A DNA stretch of 64,000 bases from Glaciozyma antarctica PI12 (Eukaryota > Basidiomycota > Microbotryomycetes > Kriegeriales > Camptobasidiaceae). This document shows, piece by piece, positions 32,418-43,376 of this stretch. Position 1 is the stretch's first letter; each line of letters starts with the position of its first letter. The DNA lies in NCBI GenBank assembly GCA_002917775.1, contig KZ627147.1, forward strand, positions 546,843 to 610,842, written 5' to 3'. The notes beneath the pieces were generated by a model. That model was not told the DNA's origin and did no database searches. It saw nothing but the letters and a program-made list of their open reading frames with translations. The position numbers and the translations under genes were made by a program.

Positions 32418-34095
32418 CTACCCCTCCATCCCGTGCGTCTCCCCCATCATCGGCAGCGCCATGAGCCCCTTCGCAAGATGCCTCGCATTTCCATTCTCCC
32501 AAAGCAGCCTATAAACGTGCTCCAAGATCGGCGCCTGAATCCCGCGTTCCTGCACCATCGCGTACGCTCTGCAAAAACTCTGAGCTACGCACGAAAAAAG
32601 GAAGAACGAACGCACGATTTCGCAGTATCGACGCCCTCCGCCACACTCCCGAGCGTCTCGAGTATAGTGGCGAGGTCCTCGCCTTTCCCGAGTCGGTAGC
32701 CGACAGTGAAGTTGCGAGACTTCTCGGAGGAGCAGGTGAGGAAGAGGTCGCCTACGCCGGCGAGGGAGAGGAATCTGCGGTATTCGTATCAGCCTCGTAC
32801 TGGCGGGGGAGAGGGACGACAAACGTGAGAGGGTTGGCGTTGTAAGCGACTCCAATACGGGTCATCTCCGCGAGAGAGCGAGTGACGAGACCTTCGTGCG
32901 AGAGACGATTAGCGAAGTCGGTGGGAGAGGGGGGAAGGCGTACCAGCTCGCGTGTTGGCTTCGTACCCTAGTCCTCCTGATACGCCAGAAGCAATGGCGT
33001 AGACGTTCTTGAGCGCGCCGGCGAGCTCCACGCCGATGGGGTCGCTGTTGACGCTGCGAAGGGGGTAAGCTCGCTGCCGAGAGGAGAGCAGGAAGAACGC
33101 ACTAGCAGCGGAACCAGGGCTGGTGGAAGAGCTCTGCGGTGGCTTGCGCGTGTGCGAGGGAGGAAGAGGCGACGGAGACTTGGGTCGGTTGTCGCTTGAC
33201 AATCTCCTTTGCGAAGGACGGGCCGGACTGCGCACGCGAAGAACGTAAGTGGTGGTCGACAGAGGAAGAGACGACGACGCACGAGGAAAGAGGAAACTTT
33301 CGCGATATCAGGACCGCAGGCTTCTTCGATTACTTCCAGGGGAAGCTTGTTGGTGCCCGTTTCGATACTGCGAAGGGAAGGTCAGCGAGGCGCGAAAGAG
33401 ATCTAAGCGCGTGGCATGCCCTTTGTTAACGAAGACGAGCAAAGGTAGGGGATCGACGCGAGGGAGGTCCAAGGATTCGAGGGCGAAACTGTGGAGCACG
33501 GCGTTAGCGAAGAAGGGGAGGAGGCAGGAGTACGTACCGCATTGATTGTGTAGGAACGGCGAAGACGATGACATCGCAGGAAGAGAGGAATGCAGTATCA
33601 GGAATGTCGGGCCCGATAGCGCAGAGGTTGGAAGGGAAGGTGTGATCTGTTGGGGCCGAGGTGAGGTTGGGGAGGAGATGGACTCGAGGAGGAGGACGAA
33701 CCGGTGAGGTATTTGGGGTTGCGATGGTGGTTGTTGAACGAATCGACCACGTCGCTGGATCGACAGTAGATGGATACGTGGTTGCCCACGTCTGCAAGAT
33801 GGTCCGCTAGACAGCTTGGGGAGGAAGAAGGTCAGGTGGTGCCAGAGAGTTATCGTTGGGGGAGCTCGTTTGAGGCACCTCCTCGCTGGGAGGATCTGCT
33901 CCCTGCACCCAGCCATCACGCAGATAGCTCCAAGAGCAGTAGATCCTCGACGCGTTGGCCTGCCTCACCTCCCAAAGTTGCCCGACCCTGCCCAACCATC
34001 CGCCGTCAACAAGAGCTCTCCCTGCTGCGAAGTTTGAGGAGCTCACCGACCACCAGGACCTTCTTGTTGTCTACGCCGTTGTTCAGCGCCGCCAT
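32418..34095 (-). CDS. NAD(P)-dependent glycerol-3-phosphate dehydrogenase, GpsA type
   Basis: ATG at 34093-34095 ([16 protein letters not shown]), TAG at 32418-32420. The Rossmann motif is split by an intron: KKVLVVG / SGNFGS / [20 protein letters not shown] (G-x-G-x-x-G). Then [70 protein letters not shown] (substrate-binding Lys region), [16 protein letters not shown], and [20 protein letters not shown] followed by [15 protein letters not shown]. The C-terminus is [20 protein letters not shown]. It reduces dihydroxyacetone phosphate to glycerol-3-phosphate for lipid and glycerol synthesis. The NHHRNPKYL and [11 protein letters not shown] patterns point to the GpsA-like branch rather than yeast GPD1. 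It is divergent to YME2 across 114 bp. Confidence 0.88.
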
Positions 34096-34209
34096 TGCTA
34101 GTACTTGCATCAAGGAGCTGTGGGAGGAAGTCAAGGGCCGCCGGAGGTTGTGGGGAAGTGTCAACTTGGACGCCCCTCTCCCCTTCCTCCCATCCCTACT
34201 GCCTGCACG

Positions 34210-37200
34210 ATGCTGGTCAGATCACGCCGCCTAGCTCTACCACCAAGCTCTCTACGCCGACTCTCGCCTTCCCACCGCGCTGCGTCAACCTTTGGCGCCG
34301 ACCCCATCCCCGCCAACCTTCGGGCAGCATCCGAGCCCAGCAAGGTCCGAGCCGACGAGCGCAAACGCAAGGAAGCGTACCTCTACTTTGATTCAGTCTT
34401 TCCTGTGAGTCGGGAGCGAGCGGGAGTTGCTGGTTTGGAGGGAGGGCAGGCGCTGACGATGTGGTGCGTCGAACAGATCCGGATAGGGCTCTGGGATATC
34501 GTGAGCTACGGCGCTCGGAGCAGCGTGGAGGAGAGCTAACCTAGCGCACTGTATACAGCGGTACCTTTTTGCTCAGGCGGAGAAGCAGGTGCGCTCATCC
34601 CTTCTCCCGAGCTCGCCTCATCCTGACGCTCCTCGGTCCCGTTCAGGCTCTCCTCGACAAGCTCCGCACCCTCGTCCCCCAGGATTCCGCCTACTCTCTG
34701 CGCGTCGAAGATGTGAACGAACGCTCAAAGGATGGCGGAGCTTTCGTTCGGTTCAGCTTTGTTCCTCCCTCTCCGGCGTACGAGGATGGAGCAGCGGTCG
34801 AGGGGTCGGAGCTCGAGGGAAGGGTGCTGCAGACTGTCGAGAAGGAGACGAGAGATAGCATATCCAGCAGAGGGTACAAGCCCTGGTTTACGTGGGGGGA
34901 GAGCAGAGCGTTCCTAGTCAAGGTGAGTGCGGAGGTTGGTGCAGCACGGGGAGCTGGGAGCTGATACGACGCGGTCCACAGGGCAAGCCTTGGATGGAGG
35001 ATATGAATCGGTTCCCGTCTGCCACCATTCGTGTCGAGTTCGAAGGTCCCGAGGTGCGTCCTTCTCCTTTGTCCATCTCCACTCCCCTCGCTAACCCTTC
35101 ACAGATCCCCCAAGAAGAGCTCTACGAGATCTTCCGCCCGTACGGCAAGATCCACAACATCACTCCCCCCTCTCCCTCCTCCAAAGACCTCCCTCGCACG
35201 GCCTCAATCACCTACACCTCCATCCGCTCCGCCGCCGCCGCTCGCAACTGTCTACACGCTCACGTCGTCCCCCCAACTCCTCTCCCTTCGATTCCTGCCG
35301 GCCCTCCAACCCTCCTTCGCATCCTATACGCCGAACGAACCTCGACGAACCACATCAAGGACTGGGCGGCGAGTCACCCTCGAATCATGCTCCCCCTCAT
35401 CGTTGCGCTCCTCGGAGGACTCTCCTATGCCGTCTTTGACCCCATCCGAGAGTTCTGTGTCAAGAGGAAGGTGGATGGAACGTGGGAGGCGAGTAGGTGG
35501 AAGGTCGTGGGTTGGTTGAAGCGGGAGACGCTTGGAAGGTGAGCTCGTTCGCTCGTGCTGCGTGGAAGCGAGGCTGATGAGGAGTAGATTGGGACTTTCA
35601 AGTAGCGCTGGAGCCACGCCGAGGACGGGGATCGAGAAGGAGCGGCAGGACGCGCGGGAGATGCTCGAGGGGTGGTTGAGGGATGTTCCTGGTGCGTTCG
35701 TTTTGCTGTCGTGCGCAGGGACTGAGCTGACGAGTGCGTAGATACTTTCATCGTCGTTACTGGTCCTCGTGGGAGTGGCAAGACGGGCTTGATCGAGGAG
35801 GTCATCGCAGCGGATGCCAAGTGCGCCTTCTTCCCTCCTGCACGTTCGCAAAGCTAACGAGGATCGCAGGAACGTCCTCAACATCGACTGCACTGAGATC
35901 TGCAAGAACGCGCGCACCGACACGAAGCTCGTCTCTGTGCGTTACCTTCCCTCGCACTCTCAACGGCAGCTGACTCCTCGACCACAGGAACTCGCCTCCG
36001 CCGTTGGGTACTGGCCTCAGTTCGTCCTCGCGTCGAGTCTCAATAACATGATCGACCTTGCATCCATGGGCCTTATCGGTCAAAAAGCTGGCTTCTCATC
36101 GACGTTGGACGTCCAGCTTAAGCAGGTTCGTTCTCTCGCCCGCCTACGCTTCGAAATTCTGACCCCTTCACAGATCCTCGAAGTCACTGCCAGCGCGCTC
36201 AAGGACCTCGCTTCAGAGACTAGCGCTCGAGCGGCGAAGGCGGTGAAGAAGGCCGAGTCGCTGAGGCAGCATGCGGGAGAGCGGGAGAAGCTCGTGGAGC
36301 AGCTTCACACGGAGGGCGTCAAGGACGGGAGGATCGATACCGTCGCTGGGAACGGGGTTATCAGCGAGTTGGGCGTCGGGATCGAACCGCCTGAGGATGC
36401 GGATCAGGCGTGCGTTCTTCCCACTCTGAGTGCGCGGGAAGGGGCTGATGGACTTCCGCAGGATCATTATTGGACCGAACAGCGCGTCGTCGGTTAAGAC
36501 TCTCTCGGCTGCAGATGTCGTTGACCAGCGGACGAACCTCGAGCGACTACCCGTCGTCGTCATTCGCGGATTCGCTGCGAAGGGCGAAGCAAAGCAGGAG
36601 ATCCTGTGGGAGGCGCTCGCAGATTGGGCAGCGGTGCTCGTCGAGAACAGGGTGCGTCTTTTCGCGTTCAAGCCGGACGATCGCTGACCTCTCGCCGACA
36701 GGTCGCGCATGTCATCTTCACCAGCGACTCCGTCACTCTTGCCAAGCCCCTCGCCAAAGCTCTCCCCAACAAGCCGTTCAACTCCATCGCTCTCAACGAC
36801 GCTTCTCCTGAGGCTGCGATACAGTACATCGAAAGCAAGCTCTCCGAAATCGACAAGACGCTCTCCATCGAATCTCGTCCCTACGTCGCCCAGCTTGGAG
36901 GACGTCAAACCGACCTCGAGCTCTTGGTGCAGAAGATACGCGCTGGTCTAGGGCCGGAGGAGGCGGTGGACGATATCGTCGGCCGAAGCGCGACGGAGCT
37001 CAGGAAGAGCTACTTTGGGGACGACGCGGAGGAGGCGAAAGGTCTCAAGTGGACGCGGGAGCAGGCGTGGGCGCTCGCGAAGGGATTGACAAAGACTGAG
37101 GAGGTGAGCTGAGTCGGCGACGCTGCTGAGGAGGCTCTGCTGACGCTTGGCCGCAGCTCAAGTACGCCGATGTGCTCGTCAACGCGCCATTCAAGTCGGA

Positions 37201-37657
37201 CGAAGCGGCGCTCCGAGCTCTCGAGAACGCCGAAATGATCAGCGTGCACCACCGCGATGGTTCGTCGTCCTTCCGTGCCCTATTCGACGTCGCTAACCGA
37301 ATGTACGCAGGCCGACCTTCCGTCATCCGTCCAGGCAAGCCCGTCTACCGCTCCGCCTTCCGTCGCCTCCTCTACGACCCCGTATTCTCCGCTTCGCTCG
37401 ATTTCGAGATCAACGCCTCGCAGACCAAGACCGTCTCAGGCGAGCTCGACGCCGCGTCCAAGACTCTCGTCGAGCTTTCGCAGCTCTTCGGCGGGGCAAA
37501 CGGACGCTGGATTTTTGGTGGAGGGAGTACGGTGCCGAACGAGATTGTGGTGAGGGTCGAGGGGCTGCTCGGAAAGATGCGCGAGGCGGAGGGGAAGTTG
37601 GCGAAGCTCGAGGCGCAGAAGATGGAACTGCTACGGGTGTTGGCGGAAGCTGTTTAG
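34210..37657 (+). CDS. YME2: Mitochondrial escape protein 2 (RNA12 family)
   Basis: ATG at 34210; the N-terminus MLVRSRRLALPPSSLRRLSP is a mitochondrial presequence. Next come an RRM-like domain (IPQEELYEIFRPYGKIHNIT; AAAARNCLHAHV), a membrane helix (IMLPLIVALLGGLSYAVF) and an AAA-like domain with P-loop TGPRGSGKT. The conserved RNA12 region follows: NVLNIDCTEICKN, ASAVGYWPQFVLASSLNNMI, QTDLELLVQKIRAG, GLTKTEELKYADVLVNAPFK, GRPSVIRPGKPVYRSAFRRL. A C-terminal coiled coil ends ELLRVLAEAV at the TAG at 37655-37657. Yme2 is an inner-membrane protein affecting mitochondrial nucleoids and DNA escape. About ten short introns, all with local consensus signals, keep frame. The domain order and length (about 880 residues) are normal. 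Confidence 0.93.
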
Positions 37658-37858
37658 GTGTAGATTGGATTCGAAATGTAGCAGTACTCTCAGTGCAAGA
37701 AGGAGCTCTCGGGTGTGGATACATCGCAGACACAAAAAGCAAAATCACATTTCGAAAGACGCAAGCTATCGACGGCGGACCAACTGCTCACGGAGAGAGA
37801 GTCAGCTGCTGCGTGCGAACGAGAAGAGAGCGACTCACTTTACAGGCGAATACGAAGC

Positions 37859-40405
37859 TCAAGTCACGAGCGGCGGGACTTCGTCACCCTCCATCGACGA
37901 TTTGTCCTCGTCGTGATCACCCTCGCCAGCAGCAGCAACGACGACGACCTCGGCCGGCTTGACAAACTCGAAGCCCTTGCAGTCGTTGCTCCAGTTCGAG
38001 AAGTGCCTCGAAAACGCATGCTGGATCTGCAATCACCAGCCGCATCAGTGATTCCGCTCGCGAGAGTACGACCGAGAGGAGGAACGTACGAGCTCCGACC
38101 ACTTGAGTCCATCAACAGGTACCCCCGGTCTCGGCGCCGCAAGCCACGTCGAAGGAGGAATCGTCGAGCATCCCTTGCACGCGAATCCAGCTCCCATCGC
38201 CTCGAGTTCGTCGTCCGTCCTCTCGTTCGGCGTGATTCCCAAATCGACGAAGAACTGCGACGCGGTGACCTGCCAGTCGCTTGAAAGAGATGCGTAGTAC
38301 CCTCCAGGGCGTGAGCCTGATCCATGACTCTTGAGATGCGTGCAGATGGCGGGGAAGGGATGGAAGGTCGAGCACCGGCCGCAGCGGAATCGCGACATGT
38401 AGGGAAGGAAGTGGGGGTCCATTTCGGCGTCGGTGAGGGCGGGAGGAGGAGTGGCGTTCGATTCCGTAGGCGAGGGACGAGCGAGTTTAGCGAGAAGAGC
38501 GGGTGGGAGGGGGATGCTCATCGTTTCGACGAGATGGTGGAAGAATGCGATCTTGGTCGTCGTGCGGAAGGCGTCGAGTTGGTCCTGGAGCGCGTCAGTG
38601 TCGATTCCTCCGAGCCAAAGGTCGTCTTGGAGCTTCGCATCGTCTGCTTCCCAAAGTACCTTGACGGCGGCGAGCTTGATGAAGTCGTCGAAGGGAGGGA
38701 AGAGGTCCTTCTCGACAGAGTCCTCGAGCGTCGCGACGAGCTGCGTGTAGTGAGGTCGAACGAGGTCGGATCTCTGACGCTGACGTTGGGCGAGCCCGCG
38801 ATTGAGGCGTCCCCTCTTGTTCCGTTCGAGGTCGGCGATAATTTGAGGAGAGATCTTGAGCCAGACTGTAGCAGAGGGTCAGCTTCTCGAGTTGAGCACG
38901 GGGGGGAGCGCCCACTCTTCCCGGTCAAGTCCTTGGGCTGGTTGATCTGGGACGAGCCGTGCCACCCCCAGCCAAAACTGCGACAAGCGACGTTCGTCAG
39001 AAAGCAGCCTGGTCGAGTCAGGATGAGACTTACTCTTGACGTTCCCAGCCGAGAGCGAGGACCTTCTCCTCAACCTGCGGGGAGTGGAAAGTTAGGTTCC
39101 AAAGGCGAGGGAGTAGACGGGGCGACAGAGCGTACGCTGCTCTCCTCCTCGAACTCGCAGCAGAAGCTTGCTCCGAGCGCTCCCTCTTGTCTATTCGCAG
39201 CCAGGCGATGATAGCCTCGGCGGCCTGCGAGAAACGCTTCAGCTCGGCGTACCCCGCGATGGCTGGACGAGATTGAACGCACCGCAATCCTCTTCGCATC
39301 TTGGGACCCGAGAACGCAAGTGACGCGCTCATACTCGGTCTCCTCGCGCTCTTCGCCTTCGTCGGTATCGTCGACAACTTCCTGATGCGCGTGGAAGAGG
39401 TGCGAGAGGCGGGTGTTGAGGGACTCGACCGCAGGCTTGAAGAAGTACTCGCGGGTAGTGCTGTGACACCCCGTGATCGAGACTGCAGGACAGGCGTCGG
39501 CATCAGGATCATATCGCGTTTTCCCGCTCGCAGGATCCAAGGAGTGTGGATTGGACGAACCTCGAGTGAAAGGACTGCAGCCGAGAGTACCATAGTGCAG
39601 AGGCCTTAGCTCGTTTTGGACTTGCTTTGTGTTCAGGAGACTGCGACAGGTTTGTTTAGCGTCCCGTTCCCAAGGCTCTGCCTAGCTGGCGTACTTGGTC
39701 TTCTGGCACTTCTTGCAGTATCGGGCGCGGACGTAGAAGTCGACGACACTCGCTCGTCCCTTGCCGCAGACCTGCTCGCGTCCAATTCAGCTTGACGCCT
39801 TCCCTCCGGCCACCTGAAAAGACGCACCATACGGTTCCTCTCGAAGATCAAGCTCGCCCACGCCGCGTCCGTCATTTCTTCGGACTCGAGGTCCGGCAGG
39901 TCGACGCTCCTGCGCGCTGAGGTCCACAGAGGCCTTGAAGAAGGTACGAGGAGGAGGTTGTGGATTCCCTTGGACGTGCGGGACATGTAGAGGAGTGTGA
40001 GGGGGTCGAGGTGGGAGCAGATCTGTCGTCGAGGTCAGCTCCCGCCGCCAACGTCTTCCACTCGCCACGCACCTCACTCAGGATGTCGAGAGGCATGTTC
40101 TTGAAGTACTCGAGCTTGCTAACGCGTCCCTTGCCCTTCTGCGCCTTCCCGGTGGCTCCGCTCGTGCTAGCTCGCGCCTTCTTCCTCGACGGTGCGCTCT
40201 CCTCCCCTCCTGCGCACCAGCAGCATCAGCTCCCTTCGCAAACCGTAACGGTGGACTCACCTCCCGCGTACGCCTCGTCCTCGTCAGACGCTCCTCCCCA
40301 GTCGTCCCCCTCGTCGCGCTCGTCACGGACCGCCTCCCCCTCCTCGTCGCTCCCCAGGTCTTTGTAGGCGAGCTTGCTGGTGCTGGCTCGTTTATCGCGT
40401 ACCAT
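37859..40405 (-). CDS. F-box protein, expanded family, copy D (most intact)
   Basis: ATG at 40403-40405 (MVRDKRASTSKLAYKDLG), aligned with the start of copy C; an in-frame ATG at 40453 is possible. TGA at 37859-37861. Acidic region, basic linker, F-box YFKNMPLDILSE / ICSHLDPLTLLYMSRTSKGI, then zinc motif MVCGKGRASVVDFYVRARY followed by CKKCQKTK. Next comes a Tyr/Phe-rich module (REYFFKPAVESLNTRLSHLF), a helical module (WLKISPQIIADLERNKRGRL) and LFPPFDDFIKLAAVKVLWEA. The C-terminal Cys/His domain is FRCGRCSTFHPFPAICTHLK, GAGFACKGCS and HAFSRHFSNWSNDCKGFEFV, with an acidic tail. All exon joins fit the local splice consensus. The two Cys/His modules suggest metal-stabilised folds for substrate binding in an SCF ligase; the substrate is unknown. 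Confidence 0.75.
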
Positions 40406-40862
40406 CCTCGCGTTGATCAGCGTTTGTAGTTGTCGAGGCGAGTGGTCGAACATCTCGCGTGGGGTCCTCCCTTCGCGCGCCGCGCGTCCAGTCGCGTTGT
40501 TTTGACTTTGTTTCCCCTCGTTCTTCGCTGCGTCTTCTACTTTTGGAAGCACTGGGTACTTCTGCAGCTTTCCGGTAGGATCCTTCGCAACAGCCAGTTT
40601 TGGGGCGACTTGAGAACGGGCTGTGGCGCTGTGACTGCGATTCGTTTCGCGCCGTCTCTTCTTCTTTCACCGCTCCACCTATCTCAGCGGGAGTTCTGCA
40701 ATCCATTATAGATACCACGAACTCCACTTTTTGTGGACTTGGAGCCGTTTTACGCGGACAGTTGCGGACTGCGCGAAGCTGCCCGCGTTTCAGCTCGTCC
40801 AGCGCAGCTCGCCCTCTTCTTCTTCCTCCCCCGTCCCCAGCAAGCCAGCTCAGACTGTGCAG
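40406..40862. other. Divergent intergenic region
   Basis: Between the start of F-box copy D and the first ATG of the next plus-strand gene. Promoter function for both is likely. An open frame runs through much of it on each strand, but there is no supporting motif. Confidence 0.4.
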
Positions 40863-43082
40863 ATGCTCCGCCTTCCAGTCGAAGGCCTCCACCTCCGCCG
40901 CAACTCCCCTTCCTCACCCTCGACTCCTCTCCTCTCCCCGAATCAGGAGCTCCCGCCGTCCTCTCCGCCTTCTCACCCATTACTCGTCCCCCTCGTCGTC
41001 CCTCCTCTCCCATCCGACACGACCTACCTCATCCTAACCGTACGACACATCGAATCGGATCGATACCTGCAGGTGGAGGTGCTGAGGGAGTGGAAGGTCT
41101 CGAGACTCAAGCTAGAGCTTCTTGCGCGGTTTGGGCTCGTTGAGGCGGAGCTGGAGAGGGAGGAGACACTGGCTGGTGGGTTAGCGGGTTTGAATGAGTA
41201 CAAGCTGGGGGAATAGGGAGGTGGTTCAGCGGAGAAGACTGGAGGAGGGAAAGGGAAGGAGAGGGAGGGGAGTCAGCGGCTGTTCGGTGCGGAGCTCTCG
41301 CGTGTGGGATCCAATTTGGGGATGGAGAAGGTGGACCTACCTTTCATGCGACTCAAGAGTGCCGGAAAGGGAGCGGAGGCTAGCACCGAGAAGCCCAACG
41401 GTATCCTCGCTGCGCGGAAGAAGAGTATCGGGCGAGCAGGGAAGAGGGTGCTCCAGCTAGGATCTCTCGCGCTCGTAAGTCCCTTTTTGCAAAGCCCGAG
41501 AGTCACGTAGCTAACTTGACGCTGGAAACAGGGCCAAACTTCCCTCCTCCAGCGACCCAGCCTCCCCTCCCCCACCTCTCTCTCTCCCGCCGACCCCACC
41601 AGGACTTTCGCCCACTCTCCGACTATTCCAATATCACCACACGATCACCCAAATACCCTCGACGACGCAGCTCTCCCCTCTCCGACCCGTCGCTCCGAGT
41701 GACCTGGACGACTGAGCCGCCGTCAGAGCGTCCAATGCGGTGGAAGCCCTGGTTCGTCGAACATGCCTGATTCTCGCGATGCTTTGCGGAAGAAGGATTA
41801 CATAACGGGGAAGATGCTGGGGGAGGAGGATTCTAGGAAGAGGAGGAGCAGCATCGAGGAGGGGAAGGAGATTGAGCTGATGAGGAGGTACAGGCTTATG
41901 AACGCCGTTCTCGTCGGTGTCTCCTTCTTCAAACAAAGATGGGCGAATCTGAATACCTCTTCCGAGCAGGGAACTTGCATTGGCGACTCTGCGATCGTAG
42001 GCCGCAAGGTCGTTCAAACCGACCTCATCACCGTGAGTCCTGCTCCCTCACACTCCTACTCCTTCAGAGAGCCTCGCTAACAATCAATGCTACTTTCAGA
42101 TCCTACCACGCCCAAGCTACTTCGACCGGCCTCTGCGGTCGTGCCACCTGCCGTACCTCAAGAAGGAGACTTTCATCTACAAGCGTTCTTCCACCGTCTC
42201 GAAAGGGACCAAGCTCGCTCTCGGAGATCGCTCGAAGGGAATTTGGCACCTCCGATGTATCGAGGTCGACGACGGCAACCTCGTCGTTCTCAAAAGCTCC
42301 CAGGTGCGTCGGTATTTTTGCGTCTTTTCGCTCGTCAATCGAAGCTTACGCAGATTCTCTTCGAAAGGACTCGACGATCATCAAATCGTATCCTCTCCCT
42401 CCTTTGCGTGTCCGGATCGAACGAACGGGAACGACCGACAACGTCTTCACTCTTCCAACTCGCGAGGCAGGCAGCGCGAAGAAGCTCCTCGCGCTGGACT
42501 TTTCGGACGCCACTTCCTGCGTTATCCACCCTCTCAGCGAGCGTGACTTCGAGGACTTCATGCGTGTGCTAGGGGAGGAGGACAACGAGTTCCAGAAGGA
42601 CGGCGACGACGAAGAATGGCGCATCAACGGTACGTCCTTCGCTCGCACCTCTCTCATCCCACTGACACCCTCCTACAGCCATCAACCTCGCCCACGCTTC
42701 GCGCCACCACTTTTTCGACGCCTCCTCTCCTCACACTCGGAAGAAACCTCGCCTCTTCCAGCCCCTCATCGACCCTCCTCGCGCCCGCCGCTCCTCCTCC
42801 CCCGCCAGCATCCCCGTCTCCCCACCTCCCGCCACACCTCGCACCCTCCTCGAGCGAAGGTCGCAAGCCTGGAGCGCCGGCGGATCTCCAGCTCGTCGTC
42901 CGTCCGCAATACAAGAGGAGGAAGAAGAGGCAACGCGTTCCCCCGACGCTGGAGACGAGATCTCGTCGAAGTCGTACCCCGCTGTTCCTCCTCCCTCTCC
43001 GATGTACGCGAGCGACGATCCTTCTGGGACGCCGACGCCGGTTTCTCGATCGCCTGTTGTGCGGGGAGTCGAGGTATCATAG
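40863..43082 (+). pseudogene. Unknown gene with several frame interruptions
   Basis: From the ATG at 40863 (MLRLPVEGLHLRRNSPSSPS) the frame reads through TYLILTVRHIESDRYLQVEV and RLKLELLARFGLVEAELERE to LNEYKLGE, then TAG (41214-41216), and continues in the same frame with basic, Gly-rich sequence and KPNGILAARKKSIGRAGKRV. After an intron (41477-41530) the frame meets TGA near 41700, then SRDALRKKDYITGKMLGEED, HLPYLKKETFIYKRSSTVSK and GIWHLRCIEVDDGNLVVLKS. The next exon (STIIKSYPLPPLRVRIERTG; LALDFSDATSCVIHPLSERD) is one base out of step. A Ser/Pro-rich tail ends at the TAG at 43080-43082. Conservation-like composition on both sides of each break suggests one ancestral gene, now decayed or badly sequenced. 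I recognise no domain; the N-terminal part could be ubiquitin-like. Confidence 0.5.
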
Positions 43083-43376
43083 ATGCCGTGGTGGGCTCGC
43101 TAGGAGCGAGGAAAGCGGGCGGGAGGGGAGGAGAGAAGCGGAGAGGAGGGAGGAGATGGGAGACGAGTAGGCGCGCGGCGAGCGAAAGAGCTGAGGTCGA
43201 TCGTGTCGCTGGTGGAGGCATTGGGGAGGGAGGAGTCGTTGAAAGTCGAGTTATCACGCAAGGGAGTCGAACGTGCAGTGCGAAGATGAAGAGCGAAGCG
43301 CGAGCAGTTCTCTCGTTGCTCGAGCAGCAGCGACGCGAAACGTAAACGCAAAGCTAGTTACATAAACCAAAACTCA

